64,000 bases of DNA from Rhodopirellula sp. SM50 (lineage in GTDB: Bacteria; Planctomycetota; Planctomycetia; Pirellulales; Pirellulaceae). The notes beneath the pieces are model-generated. The model was not told the origin of the DNA and did not search any database. It worked only from the letters and a program-made list of their open reading frames with translations. Below are positions 1-15,000 of the stretch, piece after piece (position 1 is the first letter of the stretch; the number at the start of each line of letters is the position of its first letter). The DNA lies in assembly GCF_002289565.1 (NCBI RefSeq), contig NZ_NTFY01000064.1, positions 62,001 through 126,000 on the forward strand, given 5' to 3'. The translations under genes and the position numbers were made by a program.

Positions 1-27
1 GAGTCCCGTTCGACTCCAATCGATCCG

Positions 28-3000
28 GTGAAATTGTTCAGTCCATGGATTCTTGACCCGTACAATCCTAATGCGGCGGCAACACGCGGCGTCAATGACG
101 TTGACAACGTCGAACAGGTTTGGATTGACACCAACGAACACGGTTCGTCATTCACCTATCGAATCACCATCGATGCTTCGAAGCTGAATGCAGGCCAGAG
201 TCAGGAATACACGTTGCTGGTTTCGGGAGGAAGCTGGATACCATTCGTAGATAGCGGGCTTAGTGAGGTTCGCAAGTTTGACGGGGTGTTGGGAGATATC
301 TATAAGCCGATCAGAAAGCTGCAGGATCGCGACGTGTGGGTCGTGCTCGACTTCTCACCGGAGGAAGTTGCGGACATTGCGGCCAATAAGCAGCCGACCG
401 ACTTTGCATCGTCGTTCTTGGATCCAAGTCAATACGGGGGACAGTTCCCCGAGTTTCTCAACTTCTCGACGGCCAATGAGAACGGCGGCTTCGATAACAG
501 CGACATTGATGGCGCAGATATCACGGTCGCGATGAATTGGATTCGTCAGGCGGTCGAGCGCCGATTCAAGGCGAATCCTCGCATCAAAGTCAGGACGCCG
601 AATCAACTCGCCGAAGTTGACGCGTTCAACGGATTCGACGAGCAACAAAAGCATTCGGGCGAAAATGAGGGGCGTAATCAGGCGGTTGTGATTCACGTCG
701 GCGGCAATGATTTCACGGATGGGAACGATGCATTTGGGCGATCTCACCAGGCGCCCACTGGTTTCAACCTCGAGCATTTCGCGTACGCGTTCAGCAACGA
801 AATCGCCCAGTGGATGGCGGATCCAAGCAACGCTACGAAACATGAGTGGCAACCCAAAGACTTTGCTGCGGCCGTCGGAACGGTGATCTCGCATGAAGTC
901 GGACATCTGCTCGGGCTCGGTGATGTGACAAAGACGGTCCAATCGAAGGTCAAGTCCGAATCTCAATTAAATCTGATGAGGAGTCAGTACGCGAGTTCCG
1001 TTTTTCGTCCTCGAATGACAGTCCTGAGCGGACCAGCGAATGACACGTTCCTCCACACGCGCCTTGTACGCTGGAACGGGCTGGAGGGAGGTGATGCTTC
1101 CTTCCGAAGTCTGATCGCAGCCCAGAACCCGTGGGACGAGCTTCTCAACTCGATCGGCTACCAGAGCTCCCTCACTGCGGCGACGGCCGGTTTTGAATCG
1201 ATTCTGGACTACTCAAACAACCCGGGTGTCGCATTCGAACTGCAAGGCGAGTTATTTGAGTCGCTCGACTCGAATCAAGGCCCGTTCGGCTTCAACTCGA
1301 TTCCGTTTGCATTGGGCGATCCCCTCGGTGACGATGCACCAACACCGTTTGGACCTTGGGGCAATGCGGTTCCGACGGTGACGCAACTCACCAGCGAATT
1401 CGTGACGCAGTTCAATGCGGCGAATGATCAGTTGGTCGCTGATCTGGTGTCGCAATTTGATTTTGCCACGGCATTGCCGTTTGTCGATTCGAACCTGGCG
1501 ACGCTGTTGGGATTGACCGCGGAGTTTGATGCGGTGCTGGGTGATGTGAACCTTGGGGCCGTGACAACGCTTGGTGAGTTATCGACGGCGCTTACCGGCG
1601 CTGGGTTCACGATCCCATATCTCATCGACCAAGCAACGTTTGATGCTCTCGCCGTGGACGCGTACGCCGATCTGTTCCGCGCGAATAAAGAGATTATCAT
1701 CCAGGTCGATGACGTCGCCGCGGGATTCGTCGGCGGTGCCACCGGGGTGATCGATGCGTTGGCGTCGATCGGTTTTGGCGGCAATTTAAATGCCAACGGA
1801 GTCTTGAAGATCGATCTCACGGTCGGAGTCGACTCCAACGGTTTCTATGTGCAGGCCGGTGACATCGTCCGCGCTGATTTCCCCATCGTCGGCGAGGTGT
1901 CTGGCGCCGCAGGCGTGACCGGTTTCGCGGAGTTGGATCTGTCTTCAACGGTCGTTCTTTCTGCACCAACGGTCGATGGCCGATTGCGCGCCGACGTGTT
2001 AACACAATCACTACTTCCGCAGATCTCGCATCACTACGGAGGCGACGCGGGGCTGGGTGTTTCAGCGTCGGTGACGATTCCGGCATTGAATGGCGACGTT
2101 GGAATCGATGGCCGTTGGATTTGGGCAATCAATGAATCCGGGATCACATTGGACGAGGTGAACTCAGGCTTGGATACCGAGTTCCTGGTCGATGAATTCG
2201 GCGCGTTCATCGGCGAAGGTCTGAACGTCGTCTCGAATGCGGCAGCGGAACTGGTTGGGTTTGGAGCCAGTCTGCCATTGATCGGCGATAGTATCCTAGG
2301 TCCGGTCGAAGCGATTTTGCGGGACGCGGTGCGCTACGACAACGAATTGATGGGCGTGCGGCAGTATCTGGCCGATCGGGGAATCGAAATCCTCGACGTT
2401 GTCACACCGGAATCACTGCTTGATTACCTGATCGATGGGACGGCGCTGCCGAATCCACTGTTCCGCGTTCATGCCAACAGATCGTCGACGACGACGTTTT
2501 CGGAGACGCTCACCGCAAGCGAGACTCTCTCGATCGGTGTGGCGTCTTTGGACTTCAGCGCGACCGGTCAATTGGATGGCAGCACCACGCTAACCAACAG
2601 CTTGATCTTTGGGATTGATACGATCGGCGGGATCTTTCTGGAAGAGGCCTCGAGTTTCAGTGCAGCCCTCGATCTCACCGGAGAAGGTCTCTCCGGCAGC
2701 GCCTCGATTGGCGGATTGGCAAACGTGTCGGTGACCACGGATGCGGACGTCGATTCACAACTGAATCTGTTGATCGATGACGGTGATGACACGGCAAACG
2801 AACGGTTGTACCTGCTTGACGGCGAGCTGACGCCGGTGTTTAGCAACGCGGACGCAGCGAGTTTCTCGGGCGGCATTGATCTGAACGAGATGATCGTGAC
2901 CGGCGAGTTGGCGGCGTTTGGGATTGGCGAGATACCATCGATTTCGTTGGCGGCAACCGGCGAGTGGGATTTTGACACGGTTCCGGGAAACACCACCGGA

Positions 3001-6000
3001 AATTTGCAACTGGCGCCCGATGCAGTGCTCGATGCGGTGGCGGAGTTGGTGGTGGCTGGTGTTGGCATCGCCGCGAACCAGGCGGTGTTCATCGCAGAAC
3101 TCGCCAAACCCATTCCGGTCATTGGAGAGGATTTGTCGCACGAACTGGTCGGCACGCTGAGGGACGGCATGGCGGTCGAACTGCCTGAGGGAGGCGGGTG
3201 GGCTTACCTGAAAGACAACGGTTTTCAATCCACCACCGTGATGAGCGGAGAAGACTTCTTCGCCGGCAAGGCGGCGACGGACGACCTGGCCGTCGTGCGT
3301 TTCAACGATACTTACACACCGGCGGCCGACCTTTCTCTGAGCATTGGCAACGAACAAATTGATTTCGGTTTGGCGAAAGTATTGTTCAGCGGCAACGCCT
3401 CCGTTCGTCCATCGGTCCAATTCGATCTTCAGTTCGGAGTCGATGCGGGGGGACCATTCGTCGTCGAAGGCGGCACTGTGACGACGGGACTTGATACGGG
3501 AATTGACCTGGAAGACGGCAGTTTGGAAGTCGGAACGTTGTTCGGGCTGGATGCCGAAATGGACTCATCGTTTGACGTGACGGCGTCGTTCCAGTTGAGT
3601 GATTTCGAAACTCCCGCGAACGATCAGTTTCACTTGCTCGGGGATTTCAGTTTTGCCGAAGCGGTGGAGGATCCGCGGGCCTTTGATACCGCTGTCATAG
3701 TCGATGCGACGCTTTTGGTGTCGACAGACAATCCTGCCGCAAAGTTCCAGGCAGTCAACGATCTGTTTCCGGATTCGTTGCTGCCCGATACGCTGTCGTG
3801 GAACGCGTCAGCGCACCTGGATTTGAAGAACCCCCAGCACAATAACTACGACATCATTCGGGACGATGATAAATTCAACGTCTTGAAGGCGCTGTTCGAG
3901 GATCCCAAAGAAGAGATCCTCAAGGAGTTCATCGGATTGGTTGACGAGTACAACCCGATTCCGAAACCGATTCGGCAGATGCTCGGTTCCGAACTTCCGT
4001 TCGTCAAGAAGTCGATGCTGGAGTTGATGCAACTCGATCCGGCGGTTCAGTTTCTGTTTTATCCGGATCGATTCGCTACTAAGTCAGAAAGCGAAATCAA
4101 CCATGATGAGGAAGGAAATCGCGTCGAATTGGTGCTGGACTTTATTCAGCCGGAGAACATTGCGCTCCTGTTAATGGGAGATGAAACTGCCCCACTCATT
4201 AGTTTGGAGATTGAGCAGGAGATCGCGTCTGAGATTCCTCCGATTCCATTCGCCACGATCCCATTTTGTACATACTTTGGCATCATCAACTGCGTCGAAG
4301 TGGGGTCTGTCGTGATCGACATTGGTTTCTCGGTGAACACAGTGTTGGGAATTGACGCACAGGGATTCTACGTTCAGGAAGGTTCGGACACGAACCCAAC
4401 ATTTGAGATCGGGGGGGGATTTGGCATCAAGTTTGACTCTCAAATCCTGATCACCGCGGTCAAGGTCGCAAGTATCCCGCTGACACCTCGGCTCTTGCTT
4501 GCGGGTGGCCTTTACCTTTCAGATGACGATGACATCCCTGACGAGCATGTACGGATTGACGAAATCATCGATATCAACGAGGGAGTTGATTTTAGTCTCT
4601 GGCAAACGACCTTCACTGCCGACTTCGAACTTGCCATCAGTGCTGAACTCACTCTGAACGACCTGAGTACGATCCCCGTTGTCCCTGAGTACACCAAAAC
4701 GTGGAATCTGTATCAGGGAACAGGCGGCTCACTGCAGAAGCTTGTCGACGCACACGAAGAAGCGAAGGAGGAGATTCGAAAGACCAAGGAAAAGATGGAG
4801 GAGAAGGCAGAGGCTTATGTGTGTCTCGCAGCTCTCACGACATATAACCCGTTGTTTTATTCAGCGTGCGGGGCTCTCTTGTGGGACGACTTGGAAGCGC
4901 TCGGAAACGAGGTGAAGAAGTGGGCGGAAGATCAATACGCTGAAGCAAAGCGTCAGGGCGACAAGATCGCCGACGACCCTGTGGGGTTTGTTGCTGAGGC
5001 GGCTGGCAAGGCGGAGAAGGAAGCCCAGAAATACGGCAATAAATTCCAAACCAACGTGATCGACCCGATTCTCACGCTTCCCGGAATCAATGTCATAGCA
5101 GACTTTGCGGGCCCCTACATCAATGGTCTCCGTGAAGGCGCGGGGAAATCCTGGACGGACCTCCGTCAGTCCATTCAAGACACTGCAGAATTGGTTGGCG
5201 CGGCTGCCAGCGGCAGACGCCGACGGGTCCCCGGTAATATCAACCCACGACATTCCTTCGATGTCACCGCTCCCGATGAAAACGGTGTTCTGACGGTGAC
5301 GGCGCGTACCGGTTACGTGCCGGAGGATCGACGTGTCGACGTGGATGAGCAGAATCGTTTCGAACTCTGCAGCGACTACTCCGAAGCACTGGATCTCGTG
5401 ATCAGTGTCGTCAACGGTCAGATCGTCATCGATGGGAAGAATTTTTGTGTCAGGGAATCACTGGAGTATGAACAGAAAGCTGTTTGGAAACGAACTAAAG
5501 GGAAATACGAATGGGAAAACACCGGTACGACCAATGACGAGACCTTTACTTACTTCAACACGCGAACCATTGACCTTGCCGGAGTGACGGAGGTTCGCAT
5601 CGAAGGCACTGATCTGGACGACAGCATCGTGATCGATCGTGACTTCGTGATCCCTGGACTCGTGGGGATTCCAATCAAGACGAAGATCTACGGCAAGGGT
5701 GGTAATGACTATCTGGTTGCGGGATCGGGCGATGACTGGGTCGAGGGTGGGACAGGGGTGGACACGATTTTCGGTGGTCAGGGCATCGATACGCTATACG
5801 GCTTCGGGCAGTTTGGTTCAGCACCAACGCCGGAGGACGACATCATCTACGGCGGTTTCAACACCGACTATATCTACGGCCAGGGCGGCAACGATCAACT
5901 CTACGGTGAACAAGGCGTCGACTACATCTGGGGTGGACCCGGCGACGATGAGATCGACGGTGGCGACGAAGACGACTTCCTCTACGGAAACGATGGGGAA

Positions 6001-9000
6001 GACAAAATCTTCGGCGGGGAGGGTAACGATCGTCTTGAAGGCGGACTTCATGCCGATGTTCTCAATGGTTACTCCGGCCGAGACGAATTGTATGGGCAAG
6101 GGGGAAGCGATATCCTCATCGGCGGTGCGGATGACGATCACCTCGAAGGAGGAAGCGGCAACGACACCCTCTATGGAGACGAATTGAAGTCGAGCGACGG
6201 TACGGAGGATGGCGCGAGCGGCCCCGCCGGTTACGACTATCTACATGGCGGCGACGGGGCCGATCACTTGATCGGTGGTCCACGCAACGATGAGCTTTAT
6301 GGTGGTGATGGAGCGGATCTGCTCCAGGGAGAGGCAGGTAACGATCTGCTCGTCGGCGCGGGCTTGCCAGGGGAGAGCGATGCGCGGGACGCAAATGATT
6401 ATCTCGAGGGCGGCGATGGGTTTGATACGCTCCGGGGTGGACCAAGCGGACCGGGTTTGGCGTTCCATCCGGGCATCGTGACGCGCTACACGCCCCTCCC
6501 CGATGCACCGGACGCGCGGCAACGCGATGTTCTGATCGGTGGCACAGGTACTGACCTGCTCGAAGGTGGTGACGGTCCAGATATTCTGAAAGGTGGGATG
6601 GGCGATGACAGGCACAGCGGTCTCGGCGGCGGGCTCTACGGCGGTGCCGGCGATGACGAGATCCTGGGCCAGGGCGGAACAGATTTGATCGAAGGCGGTC
6701 CGGGCGCGGACAACCTGATCGGAGGACCGGGCGTCGACTACATCTACGGTCACGATCCGTTTGAACTCGACGATGATAACGCCAACGACACGTTGTTCGG
6801 CGGTTTCGGCGATGACTTCCTGTACGGCAATGGCGGCGATGACATCATCAGCGGCTTTTGGAACGCCGATCTCATCGAAGGCGGAGCGGGCAACGATCTC
6901 CTGTTCGGTTTCTGGGACAGTCGCTCGACCAACCCGGCGGACTTTGATTCCGAAGACGGTGGAGCCGACGACATCGATGGCGGAGCGGGCGACGACCAGA
7001 TCTTTGGACAGGGTGGCGACGACATTCTCTCGGGTGGCTTTGGCAACGGGATCGACATCATCAGCGGCGGGGATGGTGGCGACCGCATCCGCGGCTGGGG
7101 CAGCAAAGACGTCATCACCGGTGGCAAAGGCGATGACGACATCGACGGCAGCGATGGACACGATGACATCGACGGCGGCGAAGGCAACGACACCATCACC
7201 GGCGGCGACGGCGTCGACAATATCGATGGCGGTCCGGGTGACGACGACCTCGATGGCGGCGCCGATGGTGACTCGATCATCGGTGGTCCTGACAAAGACC
7301 TCATCCGAGGCCAAGGCGGTGACGATTATCTGTATGGACGTGCCGGCGATGATACGATTTTTGGTGGTCCCGGCGAAGATCGCATTATCGGAGGTGACGG
7401 CGCCGACATCATCGAGGGGAACGAAGACAACGACGAGATCGACGGCGACGACGGGAACGACCATATCCAAGGAAACCTCGGCAACGATGTCATCCGCGGT
7501 ACCGGCGGTGTCGACACGTTGATCGGAGGTCCAGGCCTGGATTGGATCGACGGTGGCAGTGGAAACGACATCATTGAAGGCAACGCCGAAGCCGACACGA
7601 TCTTTGGCGGTGACGACGACGATCACATCCAAGGTCACGACGGTGACGACATCCTTGACGGCGGCTCGGGGGTCGACACCATCGTTGGAGGTCTCGGTAG
7701 TGATACGATCACCGGCGGTAGCGGCAACGACATCCTTGAAGGCAATGAGCAGGACGACGAAATTTCGGGAGGGACCGGCGACGATCAGATGCGCGGCCAT
7801 GACGGCGATGACACGCTGCGCGGCGACGGCGGCCTTGACCTGATCGTCGGTGGACTCGGTGCCGATACCATCGACGGCGGCGCCGGCAACGACACGATCC
7901 AAGGCAACGAAGACTCTGACGTGATCGACGGTGGACCAGACAACGATACGATCGACGGTCACGGTGGTAATGACACGATCAATGGTGAAGACGGTGGCGA
8001 TACGATCACGGGCGGTCTCGGAGACGACACAATCACCGGCGGACTAGGCAGCGACACGATTGAAGGTAACGAAGACAGCGACAATATCGACGGCGGGCCC
8101 GACAACGACATCATCGATGGCCACGCCGGCAACGATACCATCGATGGGAACGACGGCGATGATGTCATCACGGGAGGAATTGGCGACGACGTCATCCTCG
8201 GTGGCAAGGGCGTCGATACGATTCGTGGCAACGAAGACAATGACGACATTGATGGCGGCGCGGGTAACGACGACATCGAAGGCAACGATGGCAATGATGT
8301 CCTGGCCGGTGCCGGCGATGAGGACAGGATCATCGGCGGGCTCGGTGACGACACGATCAGCGGTGGCGCCGGCCCCGACTATCTGGAAGGCAATTCCGGC
8401 AACGATGACATCGCAGGCGGATCCGAGGACGATGAAATCCGCGGTCATGACGGCGATGACACGCTGCGTGGCGACGATGGATCGGATCTGATCATCGGTG
8501 ACATCGGTCACGACACCATCGATGGCGGTGCCGGCATCGACTCCATCGAAGGAAACGAGGGGAACGACAACATCAGTGGCGGCGACGATGCCGACCGCAT
8601 CTTTGCAGGTGAAGGCGACGACACGGTCGACGGTGGAAGCGGCGATGACGTGATCGAAGGTCATCGTGGCAATGACACGATCCGCGGCGGTGCCGGAAAC
8701 GACGTGATCGACGGAGGTCCGGGTGAAGACGACATCCGCGGAGAAGGCGGCGACGATGAATTGCGCGGCGGGCCCGCAACCGATGTGATCCATGGTGGTG
8801 ATGACAACGACTTGATCATTGCCGGCGGTGGATGGGGTGAACAGCTGTTTGGCGGTGAAGGGAACGATCACATTACCGGGTCGAGCGATGGCGGACTGAC
8901 CGACCCCGATTTCTTTGACAACGTGTTCTTTGGCGACGTGATCGATGCCGGTCCCGGCAATGACACGGTGTTTGGGCTTGGCGGCGCCGATCTGATCCGC

Positions 9001-12000
9001 GGCGGTGACGACGATGATCACATCGAATCGGGAACGGGCAGCGATTACGTGCTCGCGGGCGGCGGTCACGATTGGGTTTTTGTCGGCTATGATCTCGGCG
9101 AAACCGTCTATGCGGGTGAAGGCGACGACACGGTCTTCGGTTCACATGCCGGTGATGATGAGCTATTTGGCGAAAGCGGTAACGACGATCTGTTCGGCCA
9201 AGGCGGCAACGACACGCTCGGCGGCGGCCTCGGCGAGGACTTGATCGACGCCGGCGCCGGAACCGATCTCGTCCATGGCGACGAGGGTGACGATGAATTA
9301 TTGGGCGGCGGCGGTGCGGGCGACCGGCTCGATGGCGGTTCCGGTAACGACATCATTCGCGGCAGCGATGACGGCGGGGACATCATTCACGCCGGCGTCG
9401 GACGCGACACGGTCTTGGCCGGCGGCGGAAACGACCAAGTCTTCGGAGAGGAAAACGACGACATTCTTCGCGGCGGGCCGGGAGACGATTTGATCGAGGG
9501 CGGAAGCGGCAGCGATCTGATCACCGGCGGTGCCGACCATGATCTTCTGTTCGGCCACAACACGGGCAACTTGAACGATGACAACGCAGTGGATTATGTC
9601 TACGGGGATTTCGGAGGCGATTTCGGGACGGGCGGCCAAGAACCCGGTTCAGGACGCGACCAACTCGATGGCGGTGGCGGTAACGACCTACTCTTCGGCG
9701 AAGGCGACGACGATTTGATTCTCGCCGGGGGCGGCAGCAGTAACACGGTTGACTACGGCAGCGGCGAGTCGGCGGTTGCAGATGACTTTGTCCCCCCGGC
9801 CCCGACGCCCGATCCGAGCGTTGCCCCTGCCGACGATGTGTTTGACGCGGATGCCGTTTTTCCCACCGGCCTGACCGACCGCGGACGTTGGACCGAGTTT
9901 TCCGGTTCGGCATCCGGTGACGGGATCAGCAATCACGCCGCCGGTGGGATCGAACCGAGCGTCGTCGTCACGGAGGATGGCACCCGTTTTGTCGCCTGGG
10001 TTGACGGCCGTAGCGGCAATGAAGAGATCTACGTCGCAAAACACACCGATGCCGATGGCTGGCAGTCGGTAGGCGGTGCCGCGAATGCCGGCGGACTTTC
10101 GAATTCGCCGGGGGCCTCTCGACGGCCCAGTTTGACTCTCGATCAATCGGGAAGCCTGATCGTCGCTTGGACCGAGATCACATCGACCGGCAGCGATGTC
10201 CAGGTGGCCCGTTTCGACTCGGTCGGAAACGCATGGTTGAACGTCGGATCGTCGCGAAACGTGAGCGCAACGGGAGCCGCTGACCAGCCGATCATTGTTG
10301 ATTCGAGCGATGGCCTCGTCCTGGCATGGGTCGATCGAAGCTCAGGGTTTGCGAACGGTTACCTGCGTCGATTCGATGGCAACGTGTGGACAGAGCTGGC
10401 CGGCAGCGGCGCCGGGACGGGAGTCACCGGCTCAACCGACAGCGATATCGACGAGTTACGGCTTGCCGTTGACGTTGGAAAAATCGCTTTGTCCTGGACA
10501 CAGGTTGTTGGGCAATCGACGCAGATCTACATCAGGGAATTTGCCGCAGCGCAGTGGCAGCAACTCGATGGCTCGGCGACCGGCGACGGCGTCAGTCAGG
10601 CAGTGACATCGGCATCCGATTCGACAATCAGCTATCTGGCCGGTCAGCTGTTTTCCGCTTGGAGCGAAGCGGACGGACCGCCGGCGAGAGTTGGAACTCG
10701 AGTGGAAGTCGCCACGTTTGCGGGCAGCGCATGGTCGAATGTCACGCCGACGGCACTGCTGCCATCGACCTCCCTGCATCGCCAGCCAAGACTGGCATCG
10801 GGCGGTCATCGGCTTTACCTCGCATGGACGCCCGATCTTACCAACCGGATTCCTGTCGCCCGTTGGGACGGTACCGAGTTTTCCACGGAGATTTCTGGTG
10901 ACGGTAGAAGTACGGATATTCGACAGGCGAGTGATCTGGCCAACCTTTCGATAGCGGTCAACGGTTTGGGACAGCCCCACCTCGCCTGGCAAGAGCAGGC
11001 CACTCCCGGAAAACCATCGCAAATCTATCTGCTCGGAGATCGATCGACTCTGGATCTGGAGAATAGGTTGTTCATTGCCGATGGATCACCCGGCAAGTCG
11101 ATCGTTGAAATGTTAGCCGCCAACGACTTTGAACCAGGAGACACCCTTTTGGTCACTGGTGTTCACGTGCAGAATGTGGTGATCGATGCCGACGATGCCG
11201 GTCTGACGATTCTCGGTGGTGGGCAGATCCAAGGAAACCTTACGGTTTCGGCCGCCGACATCGTGATTCAAGGCTTGGGCGTTGATGGTGACGTCAATCT
11301 TTCCAATGCCGATCGATTCACGCTCCGTGAATTCAGTGCCCACAGCGTGACCGTCAGCGACTCCGCCGATGGACAGATCGTACACGCTGAAGCTCAGCAT
11401 GTTGTATTGGGAACTGGCGTTGCCGACAGTGCGTTGGAATACAACAACTTCGGCAGACTAAGCTTTGATGGCGCCACCGGTTCGGTGGTTCGTCACAACC
11501 GGGTTGTAGGTGTTGATCGCGGTGTGGAGGTGCTTTCCCCGTCATCCGGTCAAGTTCTGAACAACGTACTGATCGGCGATGTGGTGGGGCTGGACATCGG
11601 CGCGGCCTTCGGCGGAATGATCGCCGACAATGAGATCCACGGTTCAGAGACCGGCATCCTGTACAACGCGGCAGCGGCACTGAGCAATAACCGAATCCAT
11701 GACAATCAGACGGGTGTCAAAGTCAGCGTCACCGATTTGATCGACGCGTTCGGATTTGTCGGCCAGACGGAATCGAACAAGATCTTTGATAATCAAGTCG
11801 GCGTCGAACTGCTCGGACGAATGCGCGGCCAACGAATCACGAACAATGCGATCGGTGTCATCGGTTCGGGGATTCTGGGCGGCGACGATCTTGCTCACGC
11901 CAACGAGATTGAAGACCATCCGATCGGCGTCCGTTTTGACGGAGAGATCCGCTACAACCGAATCGGCTACAACGACGTCGGGATTGTCGCTCAGTCCAGC

Positions 12001-15000
12001 CAGCTGATTGCGCATAACGTCCTGTACCGCAACGTCACCACGGGAATCGACATCACATCGGTTGAAGATGTGCGGATCATCGGAAACACAATGTACGCCA
12101 CCACGGGCGACAACCTTCCGATCCGCGGCGAAAGCAAGCGAGTCGAAGTGCAGAACAATGTGCTGTGGGCCGAAGCGGGGTACAACATCTTCGTCAGCGA
12201 GGATAGCCGCGAGGGGTTCTTCAGCGATCACAACGTGTTGCACAGCAGCGACAGTGGCGTCCTCGTTCACTATCTCAGGGATTTCGACGACGTCCTCGAT
12301 TGGCAGGAAGACATTCATCAGTTCGACCTGCATTCGATCGGCACGACCGTGGTCAATCCGACTTGGTCCGAGCCACGCTTTTTGAATCGATCCCGAGATG
12401 ACTACCGCGTCTTCGACCTTGTCGCCGGCCAGCGATGGAGCAGTTCTTCGATCGCTGCCGCCAATCCGATCATCGATGCGGGTCGCTCCACCACCGATTC
12501 GCGGCAAAATAATCTGAACTCGGGACACGACGCAGTCAATCTTCTTGGCAACCCAGGCTTCGAAGCGGGGCTGACGGCTTGGACCACGAACGCTTCGGGC
12601 ACGGCACAACAATCCAACCCAGGTCCCTACGAAGGGACCGCCTATTTCGCCGCAGGTGAGGTGGCCGTCGGGTCGGCTTCCCAAACGATTGATTTAGCGA
12701 CTGCCGGCGTGAGTCTCGCCGAGATCGATGCCGGTAGGACGCGAGTTCATTTTGGTGGCCGCGTGCGAGCTGCCAACGACGACGTGACCGACCGTGGGCG
12801 AATTGATCTTGAGATGCTAAGCGGGGCAGGGACATCGCTCGGTACACTCACCGCGTTGCCGTCTAGTACGACCGACCGCTGGGAGCTCGTCGGGGGTGCC
12901 CAGGCAATCATCCCCGGCACACGCTCGCTCCGCTACACATTCACGGCCACGCGTGTAAGCGGCTTGACAAGCGATGTCGTGCTTGATGCCGCGTTCGTGC
13001 GACTGATCCACATCGCTTATGCCGTGGACGCGGGGGCGCTCGCGATTTCACCGGCGGAACAAAGCGAGAGTGAGCGGCCTCATCTGGCGCTAAGATTCCC
13101 TGATCTGTACACGGACTGGGAACGCGACAAGCCACGCACGATCCAATGGGACTCGTACAACAACTCCACCGACGTTCCCGTCCGCATCGATCTGTACCAA
13201 GATGGCCCCGACGGCCCCGCGTTCTTGACCAACATCGTTGATGTCACGCCCGATGATGGCCAATACATCTGGACGCCCGCCAACAGTGGCATCGACTTCG
13301 GCACGCATGGGTTAAGAATTCAGGTTTCACGAACCGACAGCCAAATGCTCTTCGACCGGAGCACCGAAGCGTTCTCCGTTCCCGAGAACACGACCACCTT
13401 CTTTGTCAACGATTCCGACCAGACAGGCGACCAGTACACCAGTGCGGCGGGTAGCAATCGACAGACGGGCCGGACGGCCGACGCCCCCAAGCCGAACCCA
13501 AACAACGTCCTCCGGATTTACTCGCTCGGGCCTACTCACACGCTGTTTGTCGACGCAGGCAACTACGAGTTACTAAGTCCCCTTCTTATCTCAAATGAAT
13601 TGGGTGTTGGTGACGACGAAGGGTTTGTGTTGACGGGACCGGACGTTGCAGGAAACGATGCGGTGTTCTCGCATGTTTTGAATAGCACGAGCGAAGCGTT
13701 GATCAAACTCGATAACGCGGACTTCGTGAACATCAGGCACTTGGTTCTTCCCGATGCGTTGCACGGGATCCACGCCTACAACGGCAGCACGGAGTTGTCT
13801 GTCGAGTCGCTTCAGTTGACGGGACATGCTTCGGACGGTCTTCGCGCAGAAGCCGGTTCCTCACTCGCGACGGTGACGGAGATCACCGCCAGCAATAATG
13901 GCGGAAACGGAATCTACACGACCGAGACGGTCAGCAGTTTGGTCGACATTGAAGCGAGTGGGAATGGCGGTTCTGGAGTCGTCATCGGTGGGTCGATCGG
14001 CGACATCCGCGACATCGAAGTCGTCGGCAATCTCGGTGCGGGACTGCAAAGCAGCGGAGCGGTGGGTGTCGTCGAACGTGTCTCGGCAAGCAACAATCAC
14101 GATTCGGGACTCATCCTGGATGGAGGGCTCATTCGGCTAAGCGATTCCGAGGCGGAGCAAAACCGGAAGGTCGGTGTCGTCCTCTACGCGGCTGATGCGC
14201 TGATCGAAGCAAACCGAGTGAGCGATAACCTGGGCAGCGGTCTCGTGGTGAACGGATCAGGAAATTTGGTCGAAGCCAACCGGGTTTCAGGGAACGCTGA
14301 GTACGGCATACGAATCGACGGTGCCGGGTCCATCGTTGGAAACGCCGATCTGTCGCTAGGACGCGGCAATATCGTGATCAACAACGGGACGACCGGTATT
14401 GGGGCAAGGCACGCGTTGGTCGTCGGAAACACGATCTCAGGCCATCGAAATATCGGAAGCTTTGGCGTCAGTATCGGTATCGGTGAAGCTCGCAATAACA
14501 TCATTTACGATAACGATGGAGGCGTCTTTGTCAGAGAAGCGACGGTTACCGGAAACCGTATCTATTATTCGTCCGCCGATGGAATTACCTCACGTGGCGG
14601 TTCGACGATTCTGTATAACACGATCTATTCGAACCGCAGGGGCATTCACAGTGATGCGTATTTCTCGTCCGTCAACTCGGCGATGATCGAGAATAACGTT
14701 GTGTACGGAAACACGGAGGCAGGGATCGTCGTCGCCAATGGTGCGGGAACGCATCTGGAGAACAACACGATCTTTCAACCGCTGGGCGACGCGATCGCGA
14801 TCCCCGATTCCTCAACCGATGTGATCCTTCGGAACAATCTGATCACGGTGAATGACGGCGTGGGGATTCATGTCGGATCAGCCAATCAGCCAGGTTTTGA
14901 CTCTGATTATAATTTGTTTCAGATTCTCGGCAGCGGCTCCGCCGGGCGTTGGGGAGGCATCGATCGCGACGGACTGGCGGCTTGGCAAGTCGCTTCATTT

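Noticed and set aside
6241-9069. Long minus-strand frames (up to 573 residues) opposite the RTX block
   Set aside because: They mirror the 27-bp codon periodicity of the RTX repeats and have low-complexity Val/Ala/Asp composition without domains or ribosome sites.
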